DNA of 64,000 nt from CBDBLK01 sp965243145. GTDB lineage: Bacteria; Bdellovibrionota; Bacteriovoracia; Bacteriovoracales; Bacteriovoracaceae. Location: positions 372,001 through 436,000 of the forward strand of contig CBDEUB010000002.1 of NCBI GenBank assembly GCA_965243145.1, given 5' to 3'. The position numbers and the translations under genes were made by a program. The notes under the pieces are model-generated. The model searched no databases and was not told where the DNA came from. It saw nothing but the letters and a program-made list of their open reading frames with translations. Shown here in pieces: positions 18,187-26,062 of the stretch (the stretch's first letter is position 1; every line of letters begins with the position of its first letter).

Positions 18187-18741
18187 TCAGGAAACCACTT
18201 GGGCCATATTCCATTTGGCCCTCTTTCCCAGGCCCAAAACCGTGCGCAACTCCCCTACTTCAAAGCAACGGAGGAAATCACTGTTAGCGGCAACAGCGGG
18301 GCCAATCACCGTAAGACAACGCCGGCGCTCGCTCATCACCTGGGCCAAATCCTGCCAAAAGTGGGGAGGAGCAGAGGGGGGATAAATTGCCCCATTGAGT
18401 CCTATGTGGCCACTCACCAGACAATCCTGAGGTTTGCGCAAATGCAGATGCCCCGCCATCATCCAAAACAACACGATCACCGCCAACTCCAAAAACTTCA
18501 ATCCCCGGCGATCATCACGGGTGAAATTCTCGCACCCCTCCACCGAAATCATGTAGCGCTTGGAGGGAAAGGTGAGTCCCCTTTCCCGGCCGAGGTAGAT
18601 CACTTTTTCCTTGAGGCATTTCCCCTGGCCTCCCAGTCCCAAAATGTCCAACCCCGGCAGGCCATGGCTCGAATAAGCGTAGAGGCCCACCATTCGGCAA
18701 CTCTTGCGGAGGGGAATCAGGCCTAAAACTCTGGGGTTCAT
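18187..18741 (-). CDS. ComM/YifB-like ChlI N-terminal domain without the ATPase part
   Basis: 184 aa. It resembles only the N-terminal (Lon-protease-fold) domain of the ComM/YifB Mg-chelatase-like helicases: VGLYAYSSHGLPGLDILGLG (compare V...GLPGF.IVGLP), CLKEKVIYLGRERGLTFPSKR, GLKFLELAVIVLFW (compare GFDLPIAL), and VSGHIGLNGAIYPP (compare GEL.LDG.+RPV). The Walker A/B ATPase and zinc-finger C-terminal parts are absent, and nothing downstream restores them. ComM promotes branch migration during natural transformation; a domain-only protein may be a regulator or relic. Start ATG at 18741 is preceded by a short AAGG. Confidence 0.6.
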   Translation of the reverse strand: MNPRVLGLIPLRKSCRMVGLYAYSSHGLPGLDILGLGGQGKCLKEKVIYLGRERGLTFPSKRYMISVEGCENFTRDDRRGLKFLELAVIVLFWMMAGHLHLRKPQDCLVSGHIGLNGAIYPPSAPPHFWQDLAQVMSERRRCLTVIGPAVAANSDFLRCFEVGELRTVLGLGKRAKWNMAQVVS

Positions 18742-18834
18742 GTTGCCTTAAAGCTAAAGCGTGATCCATAAGGCGGCAGCTAAGTGTGCGAAAAAAGGCC
18801 AAGGCCCAAGACGCTAGATATTCAAAAAAACCGC

Positions 18835-19344
18835 CTACTGATCAAAATTGGCCACAAGCGAATCTTCTTCCCGGGCGTAGAGGCATTGCAAATTTTGCCC
18901 CCCGTCTTTGGCCAAGACCGAATGGTGCAACAACTGCAAGTGGCGGGCGTAGTGGGATTTTAAGCGCCGGCAACTGCGCTCGGGATTGTCACACAAAGAC
19001 TGGTAGCGATCCCGGCAGGCCAAAACCAACCACACCGCATCCCCGCTTTCACACACCACCCGTTGTTTCTCCACATCAATATACCCCCGCAGAAAAACGC
19101 CGGAAGGGAAGTGCTGCTGGGAGCAAAAATCAAAAGTGCTCACCTCTTCCCCCATGCAATCCACTTGCCTGGTATTGAGGGCGGAGGCCAAAAGCAGGTT
19201 TTTCTTTCCCTGGGATTGGCACACCTGGCGCAGAGAAAAGGCCTTTTGCCTTCCGGCGACGACCTCCCTTTTTACAAGTTTGGGCCAAGTGGAAAGGCAG
19301 AACAGCAGAATCAGGCCAGATGTCCAAACCTTGAGAAGCTGCAT
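18835..19344 (-). CDS. Exported Cys-containing protein of unknown function
   Basis: 169 aa with an N-terminal signal or anchor (SGLILLFCLSTW). Eight Cys residues follow after residue 40 (VCQSQ, VDCMGEE, DFCSQQ, VVCESG, LACRDR, LCDNPERSC, LQCLYA), suggesting disulfides in the periplasm. No domain was recognised. It lies 7 bp downstream of the glutamate dehydrogenase stop side on the opposite read direction of neither neighbour's operon; both genes are on the minus strand, with gdhA following it. Confidence 0.6.
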   Translation of the reverse strand: MQLLKVWTSGLILLFCLSTWPKLVKREVVAGRQKAFSLRQVCQSQGKKNLLLASALNTRQVDCMGEEVSTFDFCSQQHFPSGVFLRGYIDVEKQRVVCESGDAVWLVLACRDRYQSLCDNPERSCRRLKSHYARHLQLLHHSVLAKDGGQNLQCLYAREEDSLVANFDQ

Positions 19345-19351
19345 AATAAAA

Positions 19352-20611
19352 CTAGGCGGGAAAGAGTCCGCGCAGGCGCTTGGCCTTTTCCAGGCGCTGT
19401 AAAGCGACGATAAAGGCCGCCTTCTTCATGTCGATTTTGTGGCGATCGGCAACTTCGATCACGCTGGCAAAGGATTGTTTGAGGATGACATGAAGTTTGT
19501 TATTGATCTCGTCGAGGCCCCAAAAAAAGTTTTGCAGGCCCTGCACCCACTCGAAATAGGAGACGATCACCCCGCCGGCATTACACAGAATATCGGGAAT
19601 GATAAAAGTCCCGTTTTTGGCCACAATTTCGATCGCCTCGCGGGTAAGGGGGCCATTGGCACCCTCGGCGATGATTTTGGCCTTGACAGTGGAAGCGTTT
19701 TGGGCGGTGATCACGCCGTCGATGGCGGCGGGAATGAGAATGTCCACATCGAGGGCAAACAGCTCCTCGTTGGAGATGGCCTCACAACCCGGCATCCCCT
19801 TTAAAAAACGGTTGTGCTCGACATATTCAATGACTTTTGGAATGTCGAGGCCTTCCGAGCAGTAAATTGCCCCGGAGACATCGCCTAAGGCCACCACTTT
19901 GGCCCCCTGGGCGATCAAGTCCGCCGCCGCCGGTTGCCCCACTTTGCCAAAGCCGTGAATCGCCACCCGGGTTTTGTGGCCGATTTCGAGATTGAGTTTT
20001 TCAGCGGCAAAGTTGATGCAATAGGCGACCCCCTTGCCGGTGGATTCCCCGCGGCCCAAGGAGCCTCCCACGCAGATGGGTTTGCCGGTCACTACTCCGG
20101 GAATACTGTAACCGTTGAGCTGGGAATAGGTGTCCATAAACCAGGCCATGGTTTGCCCATCGGTGCCGATGTCGGGGGCGGGAATGTCGATATTGGGGCC
20201 GACGATCATATTGATTTCGGTGGTGAATCTCCTGGTCAGGGCCTGCAATTCTTGGCGCGAAAGATCATTGGGATCGACTTGCACACCGCCCTTGGCCCCA
20301 CCCAGGGGAAGCCCCACCAGGGCGCACTTAAAAGTCATCAGCATGGCGAGGGCCGCCGTCTCGGACAAATCCACCTGGGGATGGTAGCGAATCCCCCCCT
20401 TGCCGGGGCCTAAAGTCATATTGTGCTGGACGCGAAAACCCTGAAAAATTTTGACTTGGCCATCGTCTAAGCGAATGGGAACCGCCACCTGCAAAGCGCG
20501 CTTGGGGTATTTTAAGCGCTCGATAATGTTGGGGTCGATATTGCCCACTTTGCCAGCGGTTTCCAATTGTTGAAAAGAATCTTTAAAGAGGGAACTTTCA
20601 AATAGGCCCAT
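19352..20611 (-). CDS. gdhA: Glutamate (Glu/Leu/Phe/Val) dehydrogenase
   Basis: Catabolic or anabolic NAD(P)-dependent oxidative deamination of glutamate, about 419 aa. Visible: KYPKRALQVAVPIRLDDG, substrate Lys region GGAKGGVQVDPNDLS, DIPAPDIGTDGQTMAWFMDT, Rossmann loop VAIHGFGKVGQPAA, and IIAEGANGPLT. I chose the ATG at 20611 (MGLFESSL) with GAGAG upstream; a GTG at 20641 adds ten residues. The C-terminus is complete. No regulator is adjacent. Confidence 0.93.
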   Translation of the reverse strand: MGLFESSLFKDSFQQLETAGKVGNIDPNIIERLKYPKRALQVAVPIRLDDGQVKIFQGFRVQHNMTLGPGKGGIRYHPQVDLSETAALAMLMTFKCALVGLPLGGAKGGVQVDPNDLSRQELQALTRRFTTEINMIVGPNIDIPAPDIGTDGQTMAWFMDTYSQLNGYSIPGVVTGKPICVGGSLGRGESTGKGVAYCINFAAEKLNLEIGHKTRVAIHGFGKVGQPAAADLIAQGAKVVALGDVSGAIYCSEGLDIPKVIEYVEHNRFLKGMPGCEAISNEELFALDVDILIPAAIDGVITAQNASTVKAKIIAEGANGPLTREAIEIVAKNGTFIIPDILCNAGGVIVSYFEWVQGLQNFFWGLDEINNKLHVILKQSFASVIEVADRHKIDMKKAAFIVALQRLEKAKRLRGLFPA

Positions 20612-20702
20612 GGCAACTCTCGCAGTTTGATGAAGGTTCACTTACCAATTTACCGCAAGATGGGATTTTTGAAAATGGCCCTTTGAAAAAGGCCCAGAGA
20701 TT

Positions 20703-21491
20703 TTAAAGGCCCCGGTAAAACATTAACTCGGCCTTTTGGTCGGAAAGAGGGCCAAAGGCCATCTCCCGCTCAGACTGGCCAGAGGAAACCCGCGCCCGCA
20801 GATCGGGAGAAAGGGAGCGGTCGAGGGCCACTTCCCATTGGCCCTGATCGATCTGGTAATTAATGCTGCTGTTGAGGTCAAATGTCTCAATCTTGCGGAT
20901 TGCCCGCACTTGAGTCCCCCCCCCTACTTTGCTGGAAACCTCGGTCTTCACCCAGGGATTTTCAATCCGGGCGATGGCCCGTCCCTCCAGTAAACGGGCC
21001 TTAAATTTGATCCTCACCCGTTTGGACACCCGCGCTTCGGTAGTAGGGCGGAGGGCCTGTTGGAATTTTTTGGCCCGGTGGAGGGCCGAACCCTTTTCCG
21101 CCTTTTTCATTTCTCCGGCCAGGCGGCGGTCGAGGTACTTTACTATTTTCTTTTTGACATAGCGGCCGCGGGCCTTGGAATCGGGAGTGCTGTAAAGGCC
21201 TGTGGACTCCAAGTTGTAGTTTCTGGCGTATTCGTCCACCATTTCCCAGCGCTCGAAATCCCGCTGCATGGATTTGAGAATGCCGGCGCTGTCTTCCACC
21301 CAAATCCGACTGGCAAAACTCTCCCTTTTCAAGGGAATGGGGGACAAGTCGTCGGAGGGGGCGTAGGAGCCGGGGCCACGACTCACTTTAGAAGAGTCTC
21401 CCCAGTGGTAAAAATCGGGCATATTGAGGCCCCGGCACAAGAGAAGCGCCACCAGGGCGATACCCCACTTATTTCCTTTAAGTCCTCTCAA
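20703..21491 (-). CDS. Exported basic protein of unknown function
   Basis: 262 aa. A hydrophobic N-terminus (GIALVALLLCRGLNM) suggests export. The centre is highly charged and probably helical (KARGRYVKKKIVKYLDRRL, EMKKAEKGSALHRAKKFQQ), and the C-terminal half looks like beta strands (VRIKFKARLLEGRAIARIEN, SINYQIDQGQWEVAL). The pattern would fit an outer-membrane or periplasmic beta protein, but no family was recognised. Confidence 0.6.
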   Translation of the reverse strand: MRGLKGNKWGIALVALLLCRGLNMPDFYHWGDSSKVSRGPGSYAPSDDLSPIPLKRESFASRIWVEDSAGILKSMQRDFERWEMVDEYARNYNLESTGLYSTPDSKARGRYVKKKIVKYLDRRLAGEMKKAEKGSALHRAKKFQQALRPTTEARVSKRVRIKFKARLLEGRAIARIENPWVKTEVSSKVGGGTQVRAIRKIETFDLNSSINYQIDQGQWEVALDRSLSPDLRARVSSGQSEREMAFGPLSDQKAELMFYRGL

Positions 21492-21729
21492 CCCAAGGCC
21501 CCCCTTTTGGAGTTAAGTCCCCTTAAATTATGGCCCAAAACAGCGCTCAGCGTTAGTAAAAAAGTGGCCCCTGGCCCCCTTTTAAGCGTTTGTAACCTAT
21601 CGAAATCATTTAAAATTAAAAAAAATTTTCCACCATCGTGGAGGTTCTGTGCCCAACTCGCAAGCAATTGTGTAGGATGCGCTCCAACCGCCAACTTTTT
21701 GGGCCTTTTGGCCCATAGCGAATAGTTTT

Positions 21730-22554
21730 ATGGCCCATAGCAAAAGCACCCTATCCATTGACCAGAAATACCGGCTCTATGAAAAGTCGGTGCAAGACCA
21801 CTTGAGCGACATCGACTTTATCAACCGCGAATACCCAAAAATCAAAGGTGGCCAGGCCCTAACTTTGCGGGAAGATTTTTGCGGAACCGCCGCCCTGGCC
21901 TGTGCCTGGGCCAAGCAAAGCGCAGCACACCGCGCCTGGGGCATCGACCTCGACCCCGAACCGATTGCCTATGGCATGCGCAAACACTACCGGCGCATGG
22001 GCGACAAGGCCCGCGCCAGAATGAACTACATCCAGGGCAATGTCCTGGATGATCACCCCCTTAAAGTCGATGTCACCTGTGCCTTTAACTTTTCCTATTT
22101 CATCTTCAAAGAGCGCCGCCAACTCCTGCACTATTTCCGCCAAGTCCACAGGGGACTGAAAAAAAATGGAGTCTTCTTTTTGGACATTTTCGGCGGCACC
22201 GAATGTCTGCAAGCGCTGGTGGAAGAAACCGAGTTTTCAGGCCACACCTATTACTGGGACTGCCGGGCCTACAACCCGCTCAACAACGAAACCGACTTTG
22301 CCATCCATTTCAAAACCAAAAAGGACGGAGTGAAGTACCGTAACGCCTTTACCTACGATTGGCGGCACTGGAGCGTGCGGGAGGTGACCGAGGCCCTGGA
22401 GGAAGCGGGGTTTGCTTCGATCACCACCTACTGGGAGGGAGACGATGAAAACGGCGACGGCAACGGCGAATACACTCCCTCAAAAAAGGAAGAAAACTGC
22501 CTGTCGTGGGTATGCTACATCTCCGCCACGACGCGTCTACAACAAACGGAATAA
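21730..22554 (+). CDS. Class I SAM-dependent methyltransferase
   Basis: 274 aa. Motif I is altered (LTLREDFCGTAALACAWA), followed by the acidic loop WGIDLDPEPIAYG, motif II-like VDVTCAFNFSYFIFKERR, and post-motif LKKNGVFFLDIFGG. The C-terminal part (YYWDCRAYNPLNNETDFAIHF) is typical of small-molecule or unknown-substrate methyltransferases. The substrate cannot be named. ATG at 21730 follows a 238-bp gap that contains a short direct repeat TGGCCCATAG at 21707 and 21731 but no other feature I can support. Confidence 0.8.
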   Translation: MAHSKSTLSIDQKYRLYEKSVQDHLSDIDFINREYPKIKGGQALTLREDFCGTAALACAWAKQSAAHRAWGIDLDPEPIAYGMRKHYRRMGDKARARMNYIQGNVLDDHPLKVDVTCAFNFSYFIFKERRQLLHYFRQVHRGLKKNGVFFLDIFGGTECLQALVEETEFSGHTYYWDCRAYNPLNNETDFAIHFKTKKDGVKYRNAFTYDWRHWSVREVTEALEEAGFASITTYWEGDDENGDGNGEYTPSKKEENCLSWVCYISATTRLQQTE

Positions 22555-22573
22555 CTGAGTTAAAGTGCACACA

Positions 22574-23371
22574 ATGAAACTGTGGCCCACCATTTTTTCT
22601 CTTTTTTTGGGTATTGGCCTGCTCGATGCCCACGGGGCGACAGAGACTGTGCCTTCCGTCTGCGAGAGAACCCCCCAGGTGAGGGATGCCATTGCTGCTC
22701 AATTAAAGATGCCTTGTGATCAAATTGGATCACAAGACCTCAAAAAAATACAACATCTCAAACCTTCTGGGCGACTTATAGAGCGCCTGCACCCCGACGA
22801 TTTTTTGGGCCTAGACAATCTGGAAAAACTCGACCTCAATGGCCATTTTATCGGTTCGGAAACTCTGACCGAGTTATCCATCACACGCAAAACGCTCCTC
22901 TTTTTGCCCGCCAGTCTCAAAGAACTGCACTTGCGCAACAACGGATTGAGATACGGCATCGACGACGAAATTATGAAACAACTGCCCAACTTGGAAGTTC
23001 TCGACATTCGGGGAAATGGCATGAGAGTGATGCCGGCCCTAAAACATTCTCCCCGGCTGCGCCGTTTCTATGCTGAACACAACCAATTGGGTTCTTCCGC
23101 GCGCCTCAACGACCCCACCAGCAGAATCTTTACCAATAACCCCGCACTGGAAATCATAGATTTGAGACATAATGGAATCAGGCGAGTTGCCGACAATAGC
23201 AATTTTTCCGACTTGAGCTTGCACCCCAAGCTCAAGTTTCTGCTCCTGGAACCCAACCCTTTTGTAGAAATCGAGGGCATACCAAAATCCCTCTCTTCGG
23301 CCTGTAAAATCCGACTTGAAGAAATTTTCGACGACAAATCGCTGGGCCAGCGAATACACCTCATCGACTAG
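22574..23371 (+). CDS. Exported leucine-rich-repeat protein
   Basis: About 265 aa. Signal peptide (MKLWPTIFSLFLGIGLLDAHG) followed by irregular LRRs: LDNLEKLDLNGHFIG, LPASLKELHLRNNGLRYG, LPNLEVLDIRGNGMRVMP, SPRLRRFYAEHNQLG, NPALEIIDLRHNGIRRV and HPKLKFLLLEPNPF. A pair of Cys flanks the LRR array (VCERTP ... MPCDQ). Likely a periplasmic or surface protein-binding scaffold. ATG at 22574 chosen; a GTG at 22565 in frame is possible. Confidence 0.8.
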   Translation: MKLWPTIFSLFLGIGLLDAHGATETVPSVCERTPQVRDAIAAQLKMPCDQIGSQDLKKIQHLKPSGRLIERLHPDDFLGLDNLEKLDLNGHFIGSETLTELSITRKTLLFLPASLKELHLRNNGLRYGIDDEIMKQLPNLEVLDIRGNGMRVMPALKHSPRLRRFYAEHNQLGSSARLNDPTSRIFTNNPALEIIDLRHNGIRRVADNSNFSDLSLHPKLKFLLLEPNPFVEIEGIPKSLSSACKIRLEEIFDDKSLGQRIHLID

Positions 23372-23387
23372 AAATAAGGAATTTTTT

Positions 23388-23996
23388 ATGCAAAAGATCA
23401 AAAGGGCCATTTTATCCGCAAGCATTCTCATCAGTACCCTGGCCGTACAAGCAAAGCTAGTAGAAACCGCCCCCAGCTTTTATTACCTCGAAGAAGCAAC
23501 TCAAGAGGGCCATATTTGGGTTCGCTCCTGCCGCCACCTTCCCACCGAGAAGGCCCAACTTCAAGGAGACGATTTATTCATTAAAGCGGGACTCGACTGC
23601 ACCCGGATTGCCCAAATTGCTCAATCCGATCTGGACACATTTTTGCAGGAAATGGAATCCCAACTGCCGGGTGGCGGCCTCGCTTTCTTTGAGGCCATAT
23701 TGGGACTTGGCCTTATGGTGGGTGCCATTTTTCTCGGCGCTAAACTCAAAAAGAAAACCAATTTGGATCGCTTCATGTTTTTCCTCGGAATAGGTTCCGT
23801 TTTCAAATCAGCTTACGATATGGACAAAGGCCAAAAGCAAATCGATTTATGGCGGGAATTTCAAGCACAGATTCAAAGCAACATGGTGGGAAGAGTAGAA
23901 CACCAGTGGGCCTTGGAAGTGTTCACCGACTTTATCAACAGTCACGGAACCAGGCCCAACAAAGATGCGCTGGCCACTCCAGCAGAATTAAATTAG
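23388..23996 (+). CDS. Exported/membrane protein of unknown function
   Basis: About 202 aa. RBS AAGGA is 7 bp before the ATG at 23388. A signal peptide (AILSASILISTLAVQA) is followed by a soluble part with two Cys, a Gly-rich transmembrane helix (AILGLGLMVGAIFLGAKL) with KKK after it, and a helical C-terminal part. It follows the LRR gene by 16 bp and may be co-transcribed. Its stop overlaps the convergent ppx stop. Confidence 0.65.
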   Translation: MQKIKRAILSASILISTLAVQAKLVETAPSFYYLEEATQEGHIWVRSCRHLPTEKAQLQGDDLFIKAGLDCTRIAQIAQSDLDTFLQEMESQLPGGGLAFFEAILGLGLMVGAIFLGAKLKKKTNLDRFMFFLGIGSVFKSAYDMDKGQKQIDLWREFQAQIQSNMVGRVEHQWALEVFTDFINSHGTRPNKDALATPAELN

Positions 23997-24898
23997 AAAG
24001 GCCCATTCTCTACCATTTCCGCCAAAACCCCATGCACCAACCCCACCGGGGGAGCATGAACTTTGCTCACTGAAACCATCTCTAAAATGACCGCAATAAG
24101 GTGCAGAGCGGGAACCACCAGATCGGCCTGGCCCACTTCGAGATCAAACCGGCGGGTGATCTGCGCAGGGGAGAGGCCCTGCAATTCGTGGATCAATTCA
24201 TCAATTTCCCGGGGAAGTAAAAATTCCGCCCTCTCCCCGCGAAGAGTATTCCTTATTTTCAACAACCGTTTAAAGTTGCCACCAGTGCCAACGACCTCCA
24301 ACTGGCCAGAGGAATGCCCACTAAAAAAAGTTCGCAAGGCCACACACTCCTGGATGAGGCCCGTTTTAAAATCTTCACCGCGAGCGTGGGCCAACTCCAA
24401 CAGGCGGATAGTGCCCAGGGGAAAACTCTGGGCCAAGACGGGCCTTCCTTCACTCAATAAAGACAACTCGACAGAACCGCCACCGATGTCAAAGAGAAGG
24501 AAATCGCCGCGCTCCAGGGGCATGGCGGTTTGCACCGCCCGGCGGATGAGTTGGGCCTCTTCGGTTCCCGAGATGGCCTCAATGGTGATGCCACTGGCGC
24601 GCTTCACCCGCAGGCCCAGTTCCTGTGCATTGTCCGCACTCCTGTAAGCACTGGTGGCCACTGCCCGAATGTTGGCCAAATCCACTTTTTGGCGATCCAG
24701 AAGCTGGCGCTGTTCATAAAAAAGATCGGCAACCCGTTGGATAGTTGCGGGGGAAAACCGCCCATCGGCAAAGGCCTCAGTTCCCAGGCGCAGAGGGAAA
24801 CGGGTGCGTTTGCGAATTTGAATTTGGCCATTATCTCCCACCACCGCCTGGGCCAGGCGGATGGCATTTGATCCCACATCAAAGGCGGCGATTTTCAC
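23993..24898 (-). CDS. Exopolyphosphatase / pppGpp phosphohydrolase family protein (Ppx/GppA)
   Basis: About 301 aa; acetate/sugar-kinase fold. Visible: AAFDVGSNAIRLAQA (phosphate 1), VATSAYRSADNAQEL, ISGTEEAQLIRRAVQ and LLFDIGGGSVELSLL (phosphate 2). It ends after the two-domain core, lacking the HD-like C-terminal domain of E. coli Ppx. It probably hydrolyses polyphosphate or (p)ppGpp. I chose GTG 24898 (KIAAFDVGSN); the frame stays open to 24970 but that extension looks non-coding. Confidence 0.85.
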   Translation of the reverse strand: MKIAAFDVGSNAIRLAQAVVGDNGQIQIRKRTRFPLRLGTEAFADGRFSPATIQRVADLFYEQRQLLDRQKVDLANIRAVATSAYRSADNAQELGLRVKRASGITIEAISGTEEAQLIRRAVQTAMPLERGDFLLFDIGGGSVELSLLSEGRPVLAQSFPLGTIRLLELAHARGEDFKTGLIQECVALRTFFSGHSSGQLEVVGTGGNFKRLLKIRNTLRGERAEFLLPREIDELIHELQGLSPAQITRRFDLEVGQADLVVPALHLIAVILEMVSVSKVHAPPVGLVHGVLAEMVENGPF

Positions 24899-24959
24899 AG
24901 CTTCCAGATTTAGTCCCGACTGCGGGGCAAACAATATTGCTGCCCATAATGCACAATAA

Positions 24960-24980
24960 TAACTGCTCACACTTCAGGCT
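24960..24980. repeat. Dispersed 3'-end motif, copy 2
   Basis: TAACTGCTCACACTTCAGGC at the 3' end of the merR-like gene; see copies at 2776 and 25443. Confidence 0.5.
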
Positions 24981-25420
24981 CAGTCCCAGTTGTGGCGCTG
25001 TCTCAGAGTGTCCGCCTTGGAGAGCAACTGGCGCAAATTCACTTTGGCAGCGGCGAGAGGATTATCCTCCACCTCTGGCCCCGACTCTGCCTCTATTTCC
25101 ACCGCCACCTCTTCTCTTTCCGCTTGGGGTCGGCCAAGGAGTGGTGCGGGATGTTCCTTGGGAGTGAGGGATGTGGCCAAAACTTTGATCTCTTTTTTGG
25201 CCTCTTCAATGCTCATCTTGCTTTCAAACAACAGCTTTTTGACCAGGACGATGGCCTCGATGTCCTTGTGTTCGTAGAGTTTTTGCCCGCTGGAAGAGAG
25301 GATCGGATCAATGTCTTCAAACTCTTTTTCCCAGAAGCGCAAGACATAGGGTTTGACCTCGGTCAAACTGCACACCTCGCCCAGTTTAAACAGGGATTTG
25401 TTGGGGATATTTAAGTCCAT
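24980..25420 (-). CDS. MerR-family regulator (IHF-linked type)
   Basis: About 146 aa. N-terminal winged HTH: LFKLGEVCSLTEVKPYVLRFW, EKEFEDIDPILSSSGQKLYE, then DIEAIVLVKKLLF. The C-terminal part is acidic and Pro-rich (EREEVAVEIEAESGPEVEDN). ATG at 25420 follows AGAAAGGTGG. An orphan MerR gene next to an IHF alpha gene is a common arrangement in delta-proteobacteria and relatives. The signal is unknown. Confidence 0.88.
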   Translation of the reverse strand: MDLNIPNKSLFKLGEVCSLTEVKPYVLRFWEKEFEDIDPILSSSGQKLYEHKDIEAIVLVKKLLFESKMSIEEAKKEIKVLATSLTPKEHPAPLLGRPQAEREEVAVEIEAESGPEVEDNPLAAAKVNLRQLLSKADTLRQRHNWD

Positions 25421-25442
25421 CGGCACCACCTTTCTCAATCAG

Positions 25443-25463
25443 TAACTACTCACTCTTCAGGCC
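25443..25463. repeat. Dispersed 3'-end motif, copy 3
   Basis: TAACTACTCACTCTTCAGGC between the IHF and merR genes; two mismatches relative to copy 2. Confidence 0.45.
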
Positions 25464-25523
25464 ATCTTGTGAGCAGTTACCTTGCTTTTAGCAAAGTTTT
25501 TCATTTGAGCGTGAGCAATTGCC

Positions 25524-25973
25524 TCAATCATTTTCTTCGTATTCGTCATATTCGCCGTATTCATATTCGTCATCGTGGGCACTGTCCATCTCGGCAGAAC
25601 CGCCCATAAAATTGGAGAGGGCGCGGGAGGTTCCCCGCTCCAAGGGAACGCTCTCGTCTTCCTCGCCGGAATGGCCAATGCGATGGGCGTAGCGGGAACT
25701 GATGTCGTCTTTTAAAACCTGCGAGGGCCTAAAGGTCAGCACCCGCCTGGAAGAAATTTCCAGGGTTTCGCCGGTCTGGGGGTTGCGCCCCAGGCGCTTC
25801 TCTTTATCGTGGGTGCTAAAATTGCCAAACCCCGAAATTTTGACCTTTTCCCCTTGGGCCAAAGTTTCCTTGATAATTTTAAAAACCAACTCGACAATTT
25901 CAACAGATTCCCGTTTCGTAAAGTCGGTTTTTTTGAAAATTTCTTCGACGATACTGGCCTTGGTCAAACTCAT
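25524..25973 (-). CDS. IHF/HU-family DNA-bending protein with acidic C-terminal tail
   Basis: About 149 aa. The core (MSLTKASIVEEIFKK, EIVELVFKIIKETL, GEKVKISGFGNFSTHDK, GRNPQTGETLEISSRRVLTF) is a standard IHF-alpha-like domain with the DNA-intercalating arm GRNPQTG. It ends near residue 95, after which comes an unusual extension of about 50 residues rich in Ser then Asp/Glu/Tyr (EYEYGEYDEYEEND). The ATG at 25973 fits family alignment; an upstream extension is unlikely. Confidence 0.9.
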   Translation of the reverse strand: MSLTKASIVEEIFKKTDFTKRESVEIVELVFKIIKETLAQGEKVKISGFGNFSTHDKEKRLGRNPQTGETLEISSRRVLTFRPSQVLKDDISSRYAHRIGHSGEEDESVPLERGTSRALSNFMGGSAEMDSAHDDEYEYGEYDEYEEND

Positions 25974-26062
25974 GCTTATGCGTCCCTCAAAAGGCCAAAA
26001 AAAGCTCCAATTATTCACAGGTTAGCAGGAAATTAAACATTGGGCCACAAAAACTTCACCCC

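Noticed and set aside
25481..25504. Plus-strand terminator CTTGCT-TTT-AGCAAAG-TTTTT
   Set aside because: No plus-strand transcript is expected there, and the stem is short with a mismatch; on the minus strand it has no T tract.
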